The translations under genes were made by a program, and so were the position numbers. A stretch of DNA of 64,000 nucleotides, from assembly GCF_014648775.1 (NCBI RefSeq), contig NZ_BMRT01000003.1, forward strand, positions 310,001 through 374,000, read 5' to 3'. Positions 1-8,513 of this stretch are shown in pieces (the first letter of the stretch is position 1; each line of letters begins with the position of its first letter). The notes beneath the pieces are model-generated. The model had not been told where the DNA came from. It searched no databases and was given only the letters and a program-made list of their open reading frames with translations. This DNA is from Streptomyces abikoensis. Lineage in GTDB: Bacteria; Actinomycetota; Actinomycetes; Streptomycetales; Streptomycetaceae.

Positions 1-285
1 GGCAAGCTCCTGCCGGCCCCGCTCCTGGCCGAGATGCGCACGCCGCACCCCAAGAGCGGCGACCTTCACTACGGCCTCGGCCTGTTCGTCCAGGACCTCG
101 GCCCGGACGGCGGCACCGTCTACCACCACAACGGCAGCCCGCCCGGCGGCTACGGGTCGCTCATGTACAGCACGCCCGACGGCGGCAGGACGCTCACCGC
201 GTCGGTGACGACCGGGGAAGCCGCGATCGACCCGGCACGGGAGTTCCCGAAGGCGCTGGACCGGCTCGTCAGGGCGGTGTTCTAG
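1..285 (+). CDS. serine hydrolase (beta-lactamase/DD-peptidase family), C-terminal part
   Basis: The reading frame is open from the window edge to the TAG at 283-285, so only the last 94 or so residues are present. They resemble the C-terminal part of the class C beta-lactamase/D-alanyl-D-alanine carboxypeptidase fold: a YGLGLFV strand, then HHNGSPPGGYGS, which is the position of the H/K-x-G triad element (HNG), and a closing strand with a helix. The catalytic Ser and Lys lie outside the window. A second, complete member of the same broad family follows 63 bp downstream on the same strand, so this looks like a tandem pair. The substrate cannot be inferred. Confidence 0.75.
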   Translation, partial: GKLLPAPLLAEMRTPHPKSGDLHYGLGLFVQDLGPDGGTVYHHNGSPPGGYGSLMYSTPDGGRTLTASVTTGEAAIDPAREFPKALDRLVRAVF

Positions 286-348
286 CCAGCTCCCGCAGCG
301 TGCCGGCGAAAGCCTTCAGATCAAGCAGCGTTCACAAGGAGATTCACG

Positions 349-1584
349 ATGGGAAAAGGCACTGACGGCTTCTCCGAAGCAGGGCTGCGCAGGTTGCGCG
401 AGGTCCTGGCACGGCATGTGGAGTCCGGGAGGATACCCGGGCTCGTCGCCCTGGTCAGCCGTGGCGAGGAGACCCACGTCGAGGCGATCGGGACGATGCG
501 CCACGAGGGCGGCGCGCCGATGCGCCGGGACACCATCTTCCGCATGGCCTCGACGACCAAGCCCGTCGCCGTCGCCGCGACGATGGTCCTGCTGGACGAG
601 TGCCGGCTGCGGCTGGACGACCCGGTGGACCCGTGGCTGCCCGAACTCGCCGACCGGCGCGTGCTGAAGCGGGCCGACGGCCCGCTGGACGACACCGTGC
701 CGGCGCGGCGCCCGATCACCGTGCGGGACCTGCTCACCTCCACGTTCGGGCTCGGCCTGGACACGACGGCGATGGGCTCGCCGATGATGCGGGAGCTCTT
801 CGCGCGGAAGGTCTACGGCGAGAACGGATGGCTGCTGCCGGCGGTGGAGCCGGACGAGTGGATGCGCCGCCTGGGCACGCTCCCGCTCATGTACCAGCCC
901 GGAGAACGGTGGCTGTACAACGTCGGCGACGACGTCCTCGGTGTGCTCGTCGCCCGGGTCACCGGCCAGTCCTTCGAGGCGTTCCTGCGCGAGCGCGTCT
1001 TCGCTCCGCTGGGCATGAAGGACACCGGCTTCCACGTGCCCGCCGACAAGATCGACCGGCTGCCGCCCCTGTACTCCCCCGATCCGCGGACCGGGGAGTT
1101 CCACGTGGAGGACGAGGCGGCCGGGGGCCACCACAGCCGGCCCCCGGCGTTCCAGTCCGGCGGCGGCGGACTCGACTCCACCGTCGACGACTACCACGCG
1201 TACTTCCGGATGCTGCTCAACGGCGGTGTGCACGGCACCGAACGGATCCTGTCCCGCCCCGCGGTCGAGCTGATGACCGGCAACCGCCTCCCGGCCGAGC
1301 AGCTCGCCGCCCGGGAAGCCCTGGCGCGCAACCTCGTCCACATGTCATACGGCCAGGGGCAGCAGGGCGGCTGGGGCTTCGGGATGACGGTCCGCACCTA
1401 TCGCGGCGACTACGCGCCCATCGGCCAGTTCGGCTGGGACGGCGGAGCGGGTACGACGACGTACGCCGACCCGCACAACGGGCTCGTCGGCATCCTGCTC
1501 ACCCAGACCGGGATGTCCACGCCGGACTCGGCGCGGGCCATCCACGACTTCTGGACGACGCTCTACCAGGCGATCGACGACTGA
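349..1584 (+). CDS. serine hydrolase, class C beta-lactamase family
   Basis: This 411-residue protein starts at ATG 349 after AAGGAG (about 8 nt spacing). It has the penicillin-binding/beta-lactamase class C fold: the SxxK motif is Ser68-Thr-Thr-Lys71 in RMASTTKPV, the tyrosine element is WLYNVGDDVLG near residue 190, and the late glycine-rich element is GWDGGAGT near residue 365. No signal peptide is visible, so it is probably cytoplasmic, as for many esterase-like members. Family members include esterases, DD-peptidases and amidases, so the reaction is undetermined. It follows the truncated hydrolase at 1-285 and precedes a dioxygenase gene by 55 bp, so the three may be co-transcribed. Confidence 0.88.
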   Translation: MGKGTDGFSEAGLRRLREVLARHVESGRIPGLVALVSRGEETHVEAIGTMRHEGGAPMRRDTIFRMASTTKPVAVAATMVLLDECRLRLDDPVDPWLPELADRRVLKRADGPLDDTVPARRPITVRDLLTSTFGLGLDTTAMGSPMMRELFARKVYGENGWLLPAVEPDEWMRRLGTLPLMYQPGERWLYNVGDDVLGVLVARVTGQSFEAFLRERVFAPLGMKDTGFHVPADKIDRLPPLYSPDPRTGEFHVEDEAAGGHHSRPPAFQSGGGGLDSTVDDYHAYFRMLLNGGVHGTERILSRPAVELMTGNRLPAEQLAAREALARNLVHMSYGQGQQGGWGFGMTVRTYRGDYAPIGQFGWDGGAGTTTYADPHNGLVGILLTQTGMSTPDSARAIHDFWTTLYQAIDD

Positions 1585-1639
1585 CCGCCGACGCGGGTAC
1601 GGGCTTGTCGGCGGACAACCGCCGCGGAACGATGAGCGG

Positions 1640-2452
1640 ATGACCCAGCCCGCCCCGGTCGAAGCGCTCACGGCATGGAACGGACCCACCCTCGACGAGT
1701 CGGACTGGCTGCTCCCGCTGCCACCCGGCCGCTCGCCCGCCCTGGCGGATCTGGCCGCGCGTGTCACCCATCGCCTGCGGTACGGCCTCGGATTCACCGT
1801 GATCCGGGGCTGGCCGGTGGACGGACGCACCGACCAGGAGTGCGCCGCCATGTGCCGGCGACTCGCCGCCTCGCTGGGCACCCCGAGACCGGCGGACGCC
1901 GGCGGGTTCGTCACCGTGGCCGACAACGCGGGGCTGGGCAGGACCAACCTCGCCCTGCCCCCGCACACCGACCGGACCCCGGCCCCCCATCCGCCAAGGC
2001 TGATGGGGCTGCTGTGCGTGCGACAGGCGGCCCAAGGCGGGGACACGCTACTGGTCAGCGGCCATACCGTGCACAACCGGCTGCTCACCGACCACCCCTG
2101 GGCCCTGCCGCGCCTCTACCAGGACTTCCACTTCGGCCGGGGAAACGGCTTCGACCGGCTCCGCCCCGTCTTCCGGCGCCATGGCGCCGACCTGCGCGTG
2201 CATTACAACAGGCGCGGGATCGAACTCGCCCAGCGGGAGGCCGGGGCGCCCCTGACCCCCGGCGAGCGGGCGGTCCTCGACGCGGTGGACCGGATGCTGT
2301 CCGACCGTCGCACGGTCCTTCGCATTCCCCTGCGCCCAGGAGACCTGCTCTGGCTGGACAACACCGTCGTACTGCACGGCCGCACCGCCTTCACCGACCC
2401 GCCCGCCCCGCACGGCCGTCGCTGCCTCGCCCGTGTGTGGGTGGACGACTGA
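1640..2452 (+). CDS. TauD/TfdA-family Fe(II)/2-oxoglutarate dioxygenase
   Basis: This 270-residue protein has the facial-triad pattern of non-haem iron dioxygenases: H109-x-D111 in PPHTDRTP and the distal histidine near 246 in VVLHGRTAF. An arginine follows near 265 in the position that binds 2-oxoglutarate carboxylate. The family hydroxylates small molecules such as taurine, gamma-butyrobetaine or natural-product intermediates; the substrate here is unknown. It lies 55 bp after the serine hydrolase on the same strand and is convergent with the damaged DUF397 gene 6 bp away. A short ATG-stop frame overlaps the start (ATGAGCGGATGA at 1632), so translation could be coupled weakly to it. Confidence 0.85.
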   Translation: MTQPAPVEALTAWNGPTLDESDWLLPLPPGRSPALADLAARVTHRLRYGLGFTVIRGWPVDGRTDQECAAMCRRLAASLGTPRPADAGGFVTVADNAGLGRTNLALPPHTDRTPAPHPPRLMGLLCVRQAAQGGDTLLVSGHTVHNRLLTDHPWALPRLYQDFHFGRGNGFDRLRPVFRRHGADLRVHYNRRGIELAQREAGAPLTPGERAVLDAVDRMLSDRRTVLRIPLRPGDLLWLDNTVVLHGRTAFTDPPAPHGRRCLARVWVDD

Positions 2453-2458
2453 GCTCCG

Positions 2459-2775
2459 TCAACCGGTCGCCTTCAGAACGGCCAGGAGCGCCCGCAGGCG
2501 GGGCGGGGTCGTCGCGACGACGGTGGTGGGGGCGTCGCTCTCGCGGAGGGCGACACGGTCGCCGCGCCTGCGGAGTTCGACGCAGTCGTCTCGGTAGCTC
2601 GAGAACGACGACTTCTGCCACTCGATGAACGCCGCGACGCTCCGGCCACGGGTCTGTAAGACCGTTGCCGGCGCGTCGCTCTCGCGTATGGCTATGCGGC
2701 CGTCGAAGCGGGCCAGCTCGACGAGTTGCCTTCCGAGTCGGTCGAGAACGACGACTTGCGCCAGTTGGTATCCGG
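2459..2775 (-). pseudogene. tandem DUF397-domain gene, frameshifted and missing its 5' end
   Basis: Read on the minus strand, the signature WRKSSFSTDSEGN begins near 2763 but the frame then runs to a stop. The continuation VELARFDGRIAIRESDAPA is in the next frame. DUF397 proteins normally read GNCVE here; the DNA has GGCAACTCGTCGAG where GGCAACTGCGTCGAG would restore the frame, so one G appears to be lost. A second complete DUF397 unit follows in frame (EWQKSSFSSYRDDCVELRRRGDRVALRESDAP). There is no start codon close upstream: homology stops at about 2775, where the opposite-strand ATPase fragment begins. DUF397 proteins usually accompany an XRE regulator, which is absent here. Confidence 0.75.
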
Positions 2776-2780
2776 TGTAC

Positions 2781-3002
2781 GGCGACCGGGTCGTCGTCGC
2801 CGTACGCGACGACGACCCCGTGCGGCGGCCGTACCGCCGACAGGGACAGGCCGCCGCGGGCGACGAGCGCGGCAGGGGCCTGGCGCTCGTGCGCGACCTC
2901 GCGTCCGCCTCCGGCGTGACGCTGGTGTGGGACGAGCTCGATGTCGTCGGCAAGCAGGTGTGGTTCGAACTCCGCGAGACCGACGGCGGCGGCCCCGCGT
3001 GA
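2781..3002 (+). pseudogene. C-terminal remnant of an anti-sigma-type HATPase (RsbW-like)
   Basis: The frame encodes VVVAVRDDDP, then GDERGRGLALVRDLASASG and a terminal VWFELRETDG strand, ending at TGA 3000. This is the G-box half of the small HATPase_c proteins common in Streptomyces beside DUF397/XRE genes. The N-terminal half with the N-box Asn is absent: upstream sequence is antisense DUF397 DNA. Both fragments end within about 6 bp of each other. The simplest reading is one deletion that removed the 5' parts of two divergent genes. A product, if made, could not bind ATP normally. Confidence 0.65.
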
Positions 3003-3101
3003 GCGAGGAGAGGGTCGACGCCGACGCGGCGGGGGGAGGGTGGGGGGTGGGGTCTGCCCCGGGCGGGGCCGGGGCCCTCCTCCCGCCGCGACGGCGGGGA
3101 A

Positions 3102-3177
3102 CCCCCACGGCGCGGCCCGGCGGTGCCGTTCCGGGCCCGGGGGCCGCCGGTGGGGAGTGGCGGCCACGCCGTGGGGG
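3102..3177 (-). terminator. inverted-repeat terminator downstream of dctA
   Basis: The arms CCCCCACGGCG (3102-3112) and CGCCGTGGGGG (3167-3177) pair perfectly and enclose further GC-rich pairing. The structure lies just after the dctA stop at 3190. It has no U tract, as is usual for Streptomyces terminators. Confidence 0.55.
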
Positions 3178-3189
3178 TGGTCTGAGTGG

Positions 3190-4560
3190 TCAGGCGGCCG
3201 CGACGGCCCCCTGCGCTGATGGCGCCGCGCCGTGTCCGGCGTCGGCCGCCAGGGAGGTCTCCTCGAAGGGGAGCCTTCCCGCGAGCACCTCGCGGGCGCG
3301 GGCGGTGTCGATCTCCTTCGTCCACGTGCCGACGAGGACGGTCGCCACCGCGTTGCCCGCGAAGTTGGTCATGGCGCGGGCCTCGCTCATGAAGCGGTCG
3401 ATGCCGACGATCAGGCCGACGCCGTCCACGAGCTCGGGCCGGTGGGACTGGAGGCCGCCCGCCAGGGTGGCGAGGCCGGCGCCCGTCACTCCCGCCGCGC
3501 CCTTCGAGGCGACGATCATGAAGAGCAGCAGGGAGACCTGCTGGCTCAGAGACAGCGGATTCCCCATCGCCTCGGCCACGAAAAGCGAGGACATCGTGAG
3601 GTAGATGGCCGTCCCGTCGAGGTTGAAGGAGTACCCCGTCGGCACCGTGATGCCGACCACCGGCTTGCTGACGCCCAGGTGCTCCATCTTCGCGATCAGG
3701 CGCGGGAGCGCCGATTCCGACGAGGACGTCGACAGGATCAGCAGGAACTCCCGCCCCAGGTACTTCAGCAGGGCGAAGACGTTCACCCCCGCCACCAGCC
3801 GCAGCAGGCTCCCGAGCACCACGACCACGAAGATCAGGCACGTCACGTAGAAGCCGAGCATGATGACGGCCAGGGACTTCAGCGCGTCCATGCCCGTCGC
3901 CCCGACCAGCGCGGCGATCGCGCCGAACGCGCCCACCGGCGCCGCCCACATGATCATGGCGAGGATCCGGAAGACCAGCTTCTGGATGTGCCCGATCCCC
4001 CGCAGCACCGGCTCGCCCATCGGGCCCATGGCCTGGAGCGCGAAGCCCGTGAGCAGCGCCACCAGCAGCGTCTGGAGCACCTGGCCGCCCGTGAAGGCGG
4101 ACACGATCGTGGTCGGGATGATGCCGAGCACGAAGTCCGACGTCGACTCGTGTGCGGCGCCCTTGGCCTGGGCCTCGCCCGCGTGCCGGAGGGTGTCCGT
4201 GAGGTGCAGCCCGCTGCCCGGCTCCAGGAGGTTGCCGACGACGAGGCCGATGGCCAGGGCCACCGTGGACATCAGCAGGAAGTACCCCAGCGCCAGTCCA
4301 CCCACCGCGCCGACCTTGGCGGCCTTCCGCACGGACCCGATGCCGAGCACGATCGTGCAGAAGACGACGGGCGCGATCATCATCTTGATGAGGTTGACGA
4401 AGCCCGTGCCCAGCGGCTTGAGCTCCACCGCCACACCCGGCGCGGCGAAACCGACCACCACGCCGACGAGCACCGCGCCGATCACCGCGAGGTACAGGTA
4501 GTGCGACCGGTCCCGATGGGCGGGTGGTGGTGGGGGTGGCTGCGCTGTCTCGGTGCTCAC
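3190..4560 (-). CDS. dctA: C4-dicarboxylate:cation symporter, DctA (DAACS) family
   Basis: This 456-residue multi-spanning membrane protein starts at GTG 4560, preceded by GAGGAG. After a proline-rich cytosolic leader come about eight hydrophobic segments. The family's re-entrant signatures are present: the serine-rich STSSSESALPRL motif, the NLDGTAIYL motif of the transport core, and GAAGVTGAG in the second hairpin. DctA proteins import succinate, fumarate and malate with protons or sodium; glutamate-type members share the fold. The divergent DcuS/DctB-type kinase and response regulator (4696-7070) support a dicarboxylate role. A Crp-like palindrome lies between the two divergent starts. Confidence 0.9.
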   Translation of the reverse strand: MSTETAQPPPPPPAHRDRSHYLYLAVIGAVLVGVVVGFAAPGVAVELKPLGTGFVNLIKMMIAPVVFCTIVLGIGSVRKAAKVGAVGGLALGYFLLMSTVALAIGLVVGNLLEPGSGLHLTDTLRHAGEAQAKGAAHESTSDFVLGIIPTTIVSAFTGGQVLQTLLVALLTGFALQAMGPMGEPVLRGIGHIQKLVFRILAMIMWAAPVGAFGAIAALVGATGMDALKSLAVIMLGFYVTCLIFVVVVLGSLLRLVAGVNVFALLKYLGREFLLILSTSSSESALPRLIAKMEHLGVSKPVVGITVPTGYSFNLDGTAIYLTMSSLFVAEAMGNPLSLSQQVSLLLFMIVASKGAAGVTGAGLATLAGGLQSHRPELVDGVGLIVGIDRFMSEARAMTNFAGNAVATVLVGTWTKEIDTARAREVLAGRLPFEETSLAADAGHGAAPSAQGAVAAA

Positions 4561-4631
4561 GGTGGGCTCCTCAAAGGGTGATCGTGGGGTTCTCCCGAGG
4601 AAAGTGGGGTCCCGGAGACTATGCACGGCCC

Positions 4632-4647
4632 TGTGACGGTGGTCACC
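4632..4647. promoter_or_regulatory. candidate Crp-type palindrome in the dctA/kinase intergenic region
   Basis: The sequence reads TGTGA-CGGTGG-TCACC, matching the Crp/FNR-family half-sites TGTGA-N6-TCACA at nine of ten positions. It also fits GTG-N6-GNCAC, the form I recall for Streptomyces Crp. It is 72 bp upstream of the dctA GTG and 49 bp upstream of the kinase ATG, so a bound regulator could influence both divergent promoters. Function is inferred from the motif alone. Confidence 0.45.
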
Positions 4648-4695
4648 CTTATGTGCATTACGTTCACGAACCGGCCAACAGGCACACTGTCGGCC

Positions 4696-6342
4696 ATGCG
4701 CACACCTCGCATCCGCCTCCCCCACAGCCTGGCCGGCCGGCTCTTCGCGACCCAGATCGCGCTGGTCGCCGCCGTGGTGGCCGGGTGCGCGGTCTTCGCG
4801 TACCTGGCCGACCGCGACCAGGCCGAGGAGTCCGCCCGCCGCCAGGTGACCGCGGCCGCCGTCGCCGTCGCCGCCTCCCCCGCCGTACAGACGGCCGTAC
4901 GGGAGCGGGACCCGGCCGTCCGCCTCCAGCCGTACGCCGAGCAGGTCCGCCGGGACACGGGCGTCGACTTCGTGACGATCATGAGCCCCGACGGCGTCCG
5001 CTGGACCCACCCCGATCCGCTCCGCATCGGCGAGCGCTACCTCGGCCACACCGAGCCCGCCCTCGAAGGCCATACGTTCTCGGAGACGTACACGGGCACC
5101 CTCGGCCCGTCCGTGCGGACCGTCGCGCCCGTGCGGGACGAGGACGGCCGGGTGGCCGGGCTGGTCAGCGCGGGCATCACCGTCGACGCGATCAGCGCCC
5201 AGGTCCGCGACCAGGTCCTGGTGTTCCTCGGGGTGGCCCTGACCGTGCTGGCGTTCGGCGGCGCCGGGACGTACCTGCTGATCGCCCGGCTGCGCCGGGA
5301 CACCCACGGCATGAACGCCGCCGAGCTCGCCCGGATGCGCGACTACCACGAGGCCGCGCTGCGCGCGGTCCGCGAGGGGCTGCTGATGCTCGACGGAAGG
5401 CACCGGGTGGCCCTCGTCAACGACGGCGGCCGGGAACTCCTCGGTCTGCGCGGGGACGTCATCGGCCTGCCCGTCACCGAGCTGGGGCTGCCGCCGTCGT
5501 TGACGGAGGCCCTGCTCGCCGCCGGGCCGCGCGTGGACGAGGTGCACCTGACCGACGAACGGGTCGTCGTCCTCAACACCTCGCCGGTGGCCGGCGGTGA
5601 GCGGCACGGCACGGTCGTGACCCTGCGCGACCACACCGAACTCCAGGCGCTCTCCGGCGAGCTGGACTCCGTGCGCGGCTTCGCCGAGGCGCTGCGCTCG
5701 CAGGCGCACGAGGCGGCGAACCGGCTGCACGCCGTCGTCTCGCTCATCGAACTGGGCCGCGCGGACGAGGCCGTGGAATTCGCCACGGCGGAACTCGAGC
5801 TCGCCCAGGCCCTGACCGACCGGGTCGTCGCCGCCGTGGCCGAGCCCGTGCTCGCCGCGCTGCTGCTGGGCAAGGCCGCCCAGGCCAACGAGCACGGCGT
5901 GGAGCTCGTCCTCACCGACGACAGCCACGTGGACGACGGGCTGCTGCCCCCCGACCTGTCCGCCCGCGACCTGGTGACGATGCTGGGCAACCTGATCGAC
6001 AACGCGGTGGACGCCTCGTGCGCGAGCGGCGCCCGCCCGCCCCGGGTCACCGTCACGGTCCGGGCGGACGGCGCCGAACTCCTCCTGCGCGTCGCCGACA
6101 CGGGCCCCGGCGTACCGCCGGAGGCGGCCGACGAGATCTTCCGCCGCGGCTGGTCGACGAAGACGACACCGCCCGGCGGCGAAACCCCTGGGGGCCGTGG
6201 TCTCGGTCTCGCCCTCGTCCGCCAGGCCGCCCGCCGCAACGCCGGCACCGTCGCCCTGGCCGACGCCCCCGACGGCGGGGCCGAGTTCACCGTCCGGCTG
6301 CCGCTCCAGCACGTCCGCACCACCGAAGGAGTCCCCGTATGA
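4696..6342 (+). CDS. sensor histidine kinase, DcuS/CitA/DctB type
   Basis: This protein has 548 residues from ATG 4696; an in-frame ATG at 4621 would add an unlikely leader running back toward dctA. A first membrane helix (about residues 12-38) is followed by a roughly 135-residue extracytoplasmic PAS-like sensor and a second helix (about 175-198). A cytosolic PAS domain (about 215-310) and the kinase core complete it. The phospho-acceptor is His338 in SQAHEAANRLHA, the spacing typical of CitA/DcuS kinases. The N-box is NLIDNAVDAS (about 433) and the G-boxes are ADTGPGVP and GGRGLGLALV. Such kinases sense external C4-dicarboxylates or citrate. The stop overlaps the regulator's start (ATGA). 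Confidence 0.9.
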   Translation: MRTPRIRLPHSLAGRLFATQIALVAAVVAGCAVFAYLADRDQAEESARRQVTAAAVAVAASPAVQTAVRERDPAVRLQPYAEQVRRDTGVDFVTIMSPDGVRWTHPDPLRIGERYLGHTEPALEGHTFSETYTGTLGPSVRTVAPVRDEDGRVAGLVSAGITVDAISAQVRDQVLVFLGVALTVLAFGGAGTYLLIARLRRDTHGMNAAELARMRDYHEAALRAVREGLLMLDGRHRVALVNDGGRELLGLRGDVIGLPVTELGLPPSLTEALLAAGPRVDEVHLTDERVVVLNTSPVAGGERHGTVVTLRDHTELQALSGELDSVRGFAEALRSQAHEAANRLHAVVSLIELGRADEAVEFATAELELAQALTDRVVAAVAEPVLAALLLGKAAQANEHGVELVLTDDSHVDDGLLPPDLSARDLVTMLGNLIDNAVDASCASGARPPRVTVTVRADGAELLLRVADTGPGVPPEAADEIFRRGWSTKTTPPGGETPGGRGLGLALVRQAARRNAGTVALADAPDGGAEFTVRLPLQHVRTTEGVPV

Positions 6343-7070
6343 CCACCGTGAGACCGACGGGTCCGGACGTTCCCACGAACGCCCCGCAGGCGATCCGTGT
6401 GCTGATCGTCGAGGACGACCCCGTCGCCGCCGACGCGCACGCGCTGTACGTGGGCCGGGTGCCGGGGTTCACGGTCGCGGGGGTGACCCACTCGCGCGGG
6501 GACGCCTCGCAGTTCCTCAAGCGGACGCCGGTCGACCTGCTGCTGCTCGACATGTACCTCCCCGACGGCCACGGCCTGCAGCTCCTGCGGTCGCTGCGCG
6601 CCGCCGGGCACACGGCGGACGTCATCGCGGTGACGTCCGCGCGCGACCTCGCGGTCGTCCGGGAGGGCGTCTCGCTGGGCGTCGTCCAGTACGTGCTCAA
6701 GCCCTTCACCTTCGCCACCCTCCGCGACCGCCTCACCCGGTACGCGGAGTTCCGCGCCGCCGCGGGCGAGGCGAGCGGCCAGGAGGAGGTGGACCGCGCC
6801 CTCGCCGCCCTGCGCGCCCCGCAGCCCGCCGCGCTGCCGAAGGGGCTGGCCGGGGACACCCTCCAGGCGGTCATCGACAACGTCCGGGCGGCCGGTTCGG
6901 CGGGGGTCTCCTCGGGCGGGACCGCCACCGCCGTGGGCGTCTCGCGGATCACGGCCCGGCGCTATCTGGAGCACCTCGTGGACACCGGCCGTGCCGTCCG
7001 CGCCCCGCAGTACGGGCAGATCGGCCGGCCCGAACTGCGCTACCGCTGGCTGACGTCCACGCCACGCTGA
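6339..7070 (+). CDS. response regulator, DcuR/CitB family
   Basis: This 243-residue protein is translationally coupled to the kinase by an ATGA overlap. The receiver domain begins IRVLIVEDDP (acidic pocket), carries the phospho-acceptor Asp71 in LLLLDMYLPDG, the conserved Thr/Ser in AVTSARD, and Lys in VLKPFTF. A linker leads to a C-terminal helix-turn-helix with AVGVSRITARRYLEHL, the CitB/DcuR output type. The likely target is the divergent dctA promoter, by analogy with DcuSR and DctBD systems. No second target is visible. Confidence 0.9.
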   Translation: MTTVRPTGPDVPTNAPQAIRVLIVEDDPVAADAHALYVGRVPGFTVAGVTHSRGDASQFLKRTPVDLLLLDMYLPDGHGLQLLRSLRAAGHTADVIAVTSARDLAVVREGVSLGVVQYVLKPFTFATLRDRLTRYAEFRAAAGEASGQEEVDRALAALRAPQPAALPKGLAGDTLQAVIDNVRAAGSAGVSSGGTATAVGVSRITARRYLEHLVDTGRAVRAPQYGQIGRPELRYRWLTSTPR

Positions 7071-7148
7071 AAGGGTTCCGCGGGGCGGCCCGGGGAACGC
7101 AGTACTCGACGAACGCAGCACTCGACAGGTGCCGTAGGAGGTCGAGCC

Positions 7149-8513
7149 GTGCGCCCCACCACCCCCGTACGCCTCATCGCCCTCACCGCTCTCGCCGCCA
7201 CTTCCGTGGTGGCGTGCGGGAGCGGTTCCGGCGACGACGACCCGGACACGGTCAAGGTCGCCTACCAGCGCAGCACGGACAACAAGGTCCGGATCATGGA
7301 TACCTACCTCGCCATGATCAAGAGGCGGTTCGAGCAGGAGAACCCCGGGAAGAAGCTGCGGCTGCTGCCCGTCCAGGCCTCGCTGGAGGACTACTACGCC
7401 AAGATCCAGCAGATGATGCGGTCCGCGAAGACCGCCCCGGACGTCGTCCGCGAGGACACCTTCCTCATCAACTCCGACATCACCAGCGGCTATCTGAGAC
7501 CCCTGGACGACAAGCTGGCCGACTGGAAGGACTGGGACCGCTTCGTGCCGGCCGCGAAGGCGTCCGCGCGGGGCGTGGACGGGAAGACGTACGGGGTGCC
7601 CGACGGCACCGACACCCGCGCCCTGTGGTTCAACAAGGAGATCTTCGCCAAGGCCGGGCTCCCCACCGACTGGCGGCCCCGGACCTGGAACGACGTCCTC
7701 GACGCCGCCCGCGCCGTCAAGCGCGCCGTCCCCGGCGTCGTCCCCCTCAACGTCTACACCGGCAAGGGCGCCGGCGAGGCCGCGACGATGCAGGGCTTCG
7801 AGATGCTGCTGTACGGCACGGGCCCGGACCCGCTGTACGTACCGGCGAGCAGGAAATGGGTCGCGGGAAGCAAGGGCTTCCGCGACTCCCTGGAATTCGT
7901 CCGCACCGTCTACGCCGAGAAGCTCGGCCCGGAGCCGTCCGACGCGCTCGACCCCAACATCTCCACCCATGTCGCCACCGACTGGCTCCCCGCCGGCAAG
8001 CTCGCCATCGACCTCGACGGGAACTGGCTCGGCAAGTACTGGATCGACTCCGGCGCGAAGCCCTGGCCCCGCTGGACGGCGGTCATGGGCCGTACCGCCT
8101 TCCCCACCCAGGACGGCCGCGACCCGGGCCGGGTGAGCCTCTCCGGCGGCTGGACGTGGTCGATCGGCGCCAAGTCGGCGAAGGCGGACCTGGCCTGGCG
8201 GGCCATCGCGTTCCTGCAGACGCCGGACAACGCGACGGAGTGGACCGTGCGCGACGGCCAGATCGCCGTCCGGGACGACGTGGCCGCCTCCGCGAGGTAC
8301 CGCTCGTCCATGCCGGGCATCGGTTTCTTCACCGACCTGGTCAAGGACAGCCACTGGCGGCCCGCGCTGCCCGTCTACCCCCGGGTGTCGAACGCCATTC
8401 AGGAGGCCATGGAGTCCGTCACGACGGGCGACGCCGACGCGACGAAGGCGGCGCGGGGCTACGACGAACGGCTGCGGTCGATCGTGGGCGGGGCGGGTGT
8501 GACGACGCGATGA
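7149..8513 (+). CDS. sugar ABC transporter substrate-binding lipoprotein
   Basis: This 454-residue protein starts at GTG 7149 behind AGGAGGTCGAGCC. It has a hydrophobic signal followed by the lipobox VVAC (Cys near residue 25), so the mature protein is a lipid-anchored solute-binding protein outside the membrane. The body has the cluster B/MalE-like pattern: YYAKIQQMM, PDVVREDTF, YGVPDGTDTRALWFNKEIF, a substrate-lobe WLPAGKLAIDLDGNW and GGWTWSIG. It is translationally coupled to the permease at 8510 by ATGA. No ATPase gene is nearby; Streptomyces carbohydrate importers commonly share the MsiK ATPase, which is the likely arrangement here. The sugar is unknown. Confidence 0.9.
   Translation: MRPTTPVRLIALTALAATSVVACGSGSGDDDPDTVKVAYQRSTDNKVRIMDTYLAMIKRRFEQENPGKKLRLLPVQASLEDYYAKIQQMMRSAKTAPDVVREDTFLINSDITSGYLRPLDDKLADWKDWDRFVPAAKASARGVDGKTYGVPDGTDTRALWFNKEIFAKAGLPTDWRPRTWNDVLDAARAVKRAVPGVVPLNVYTGKGAGEAATMQGFEMLLYGTGPDPLYVPASRKWVAGSKGFRDSLEFVRTVYAEKLGPEPSDALDPNISTHVATDWLPAGKLAIDLDGNWLGKYWIDSGAKPWPRWTAVMGRTAFPTQDGRDPGRVSLSGGWTWSIGAKSAKADLAWRAIAFLQTPDNATEWTVRDGQIAVRDDVAASARYRSSMPGIGFFTDLVKDSHWRPALPVYPRVSNAIQEAMESVTTGDADATKAARGYDERLRSIVGGAGVTTR

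Noticed and set aside
4561..6312. N-terminal 580-residue extension of dctA on the minus strand
   Set aside because: It is antisense to the histidine kinase. The GTG at 4560 has a strong ribosome site and begins normal DctA homology.
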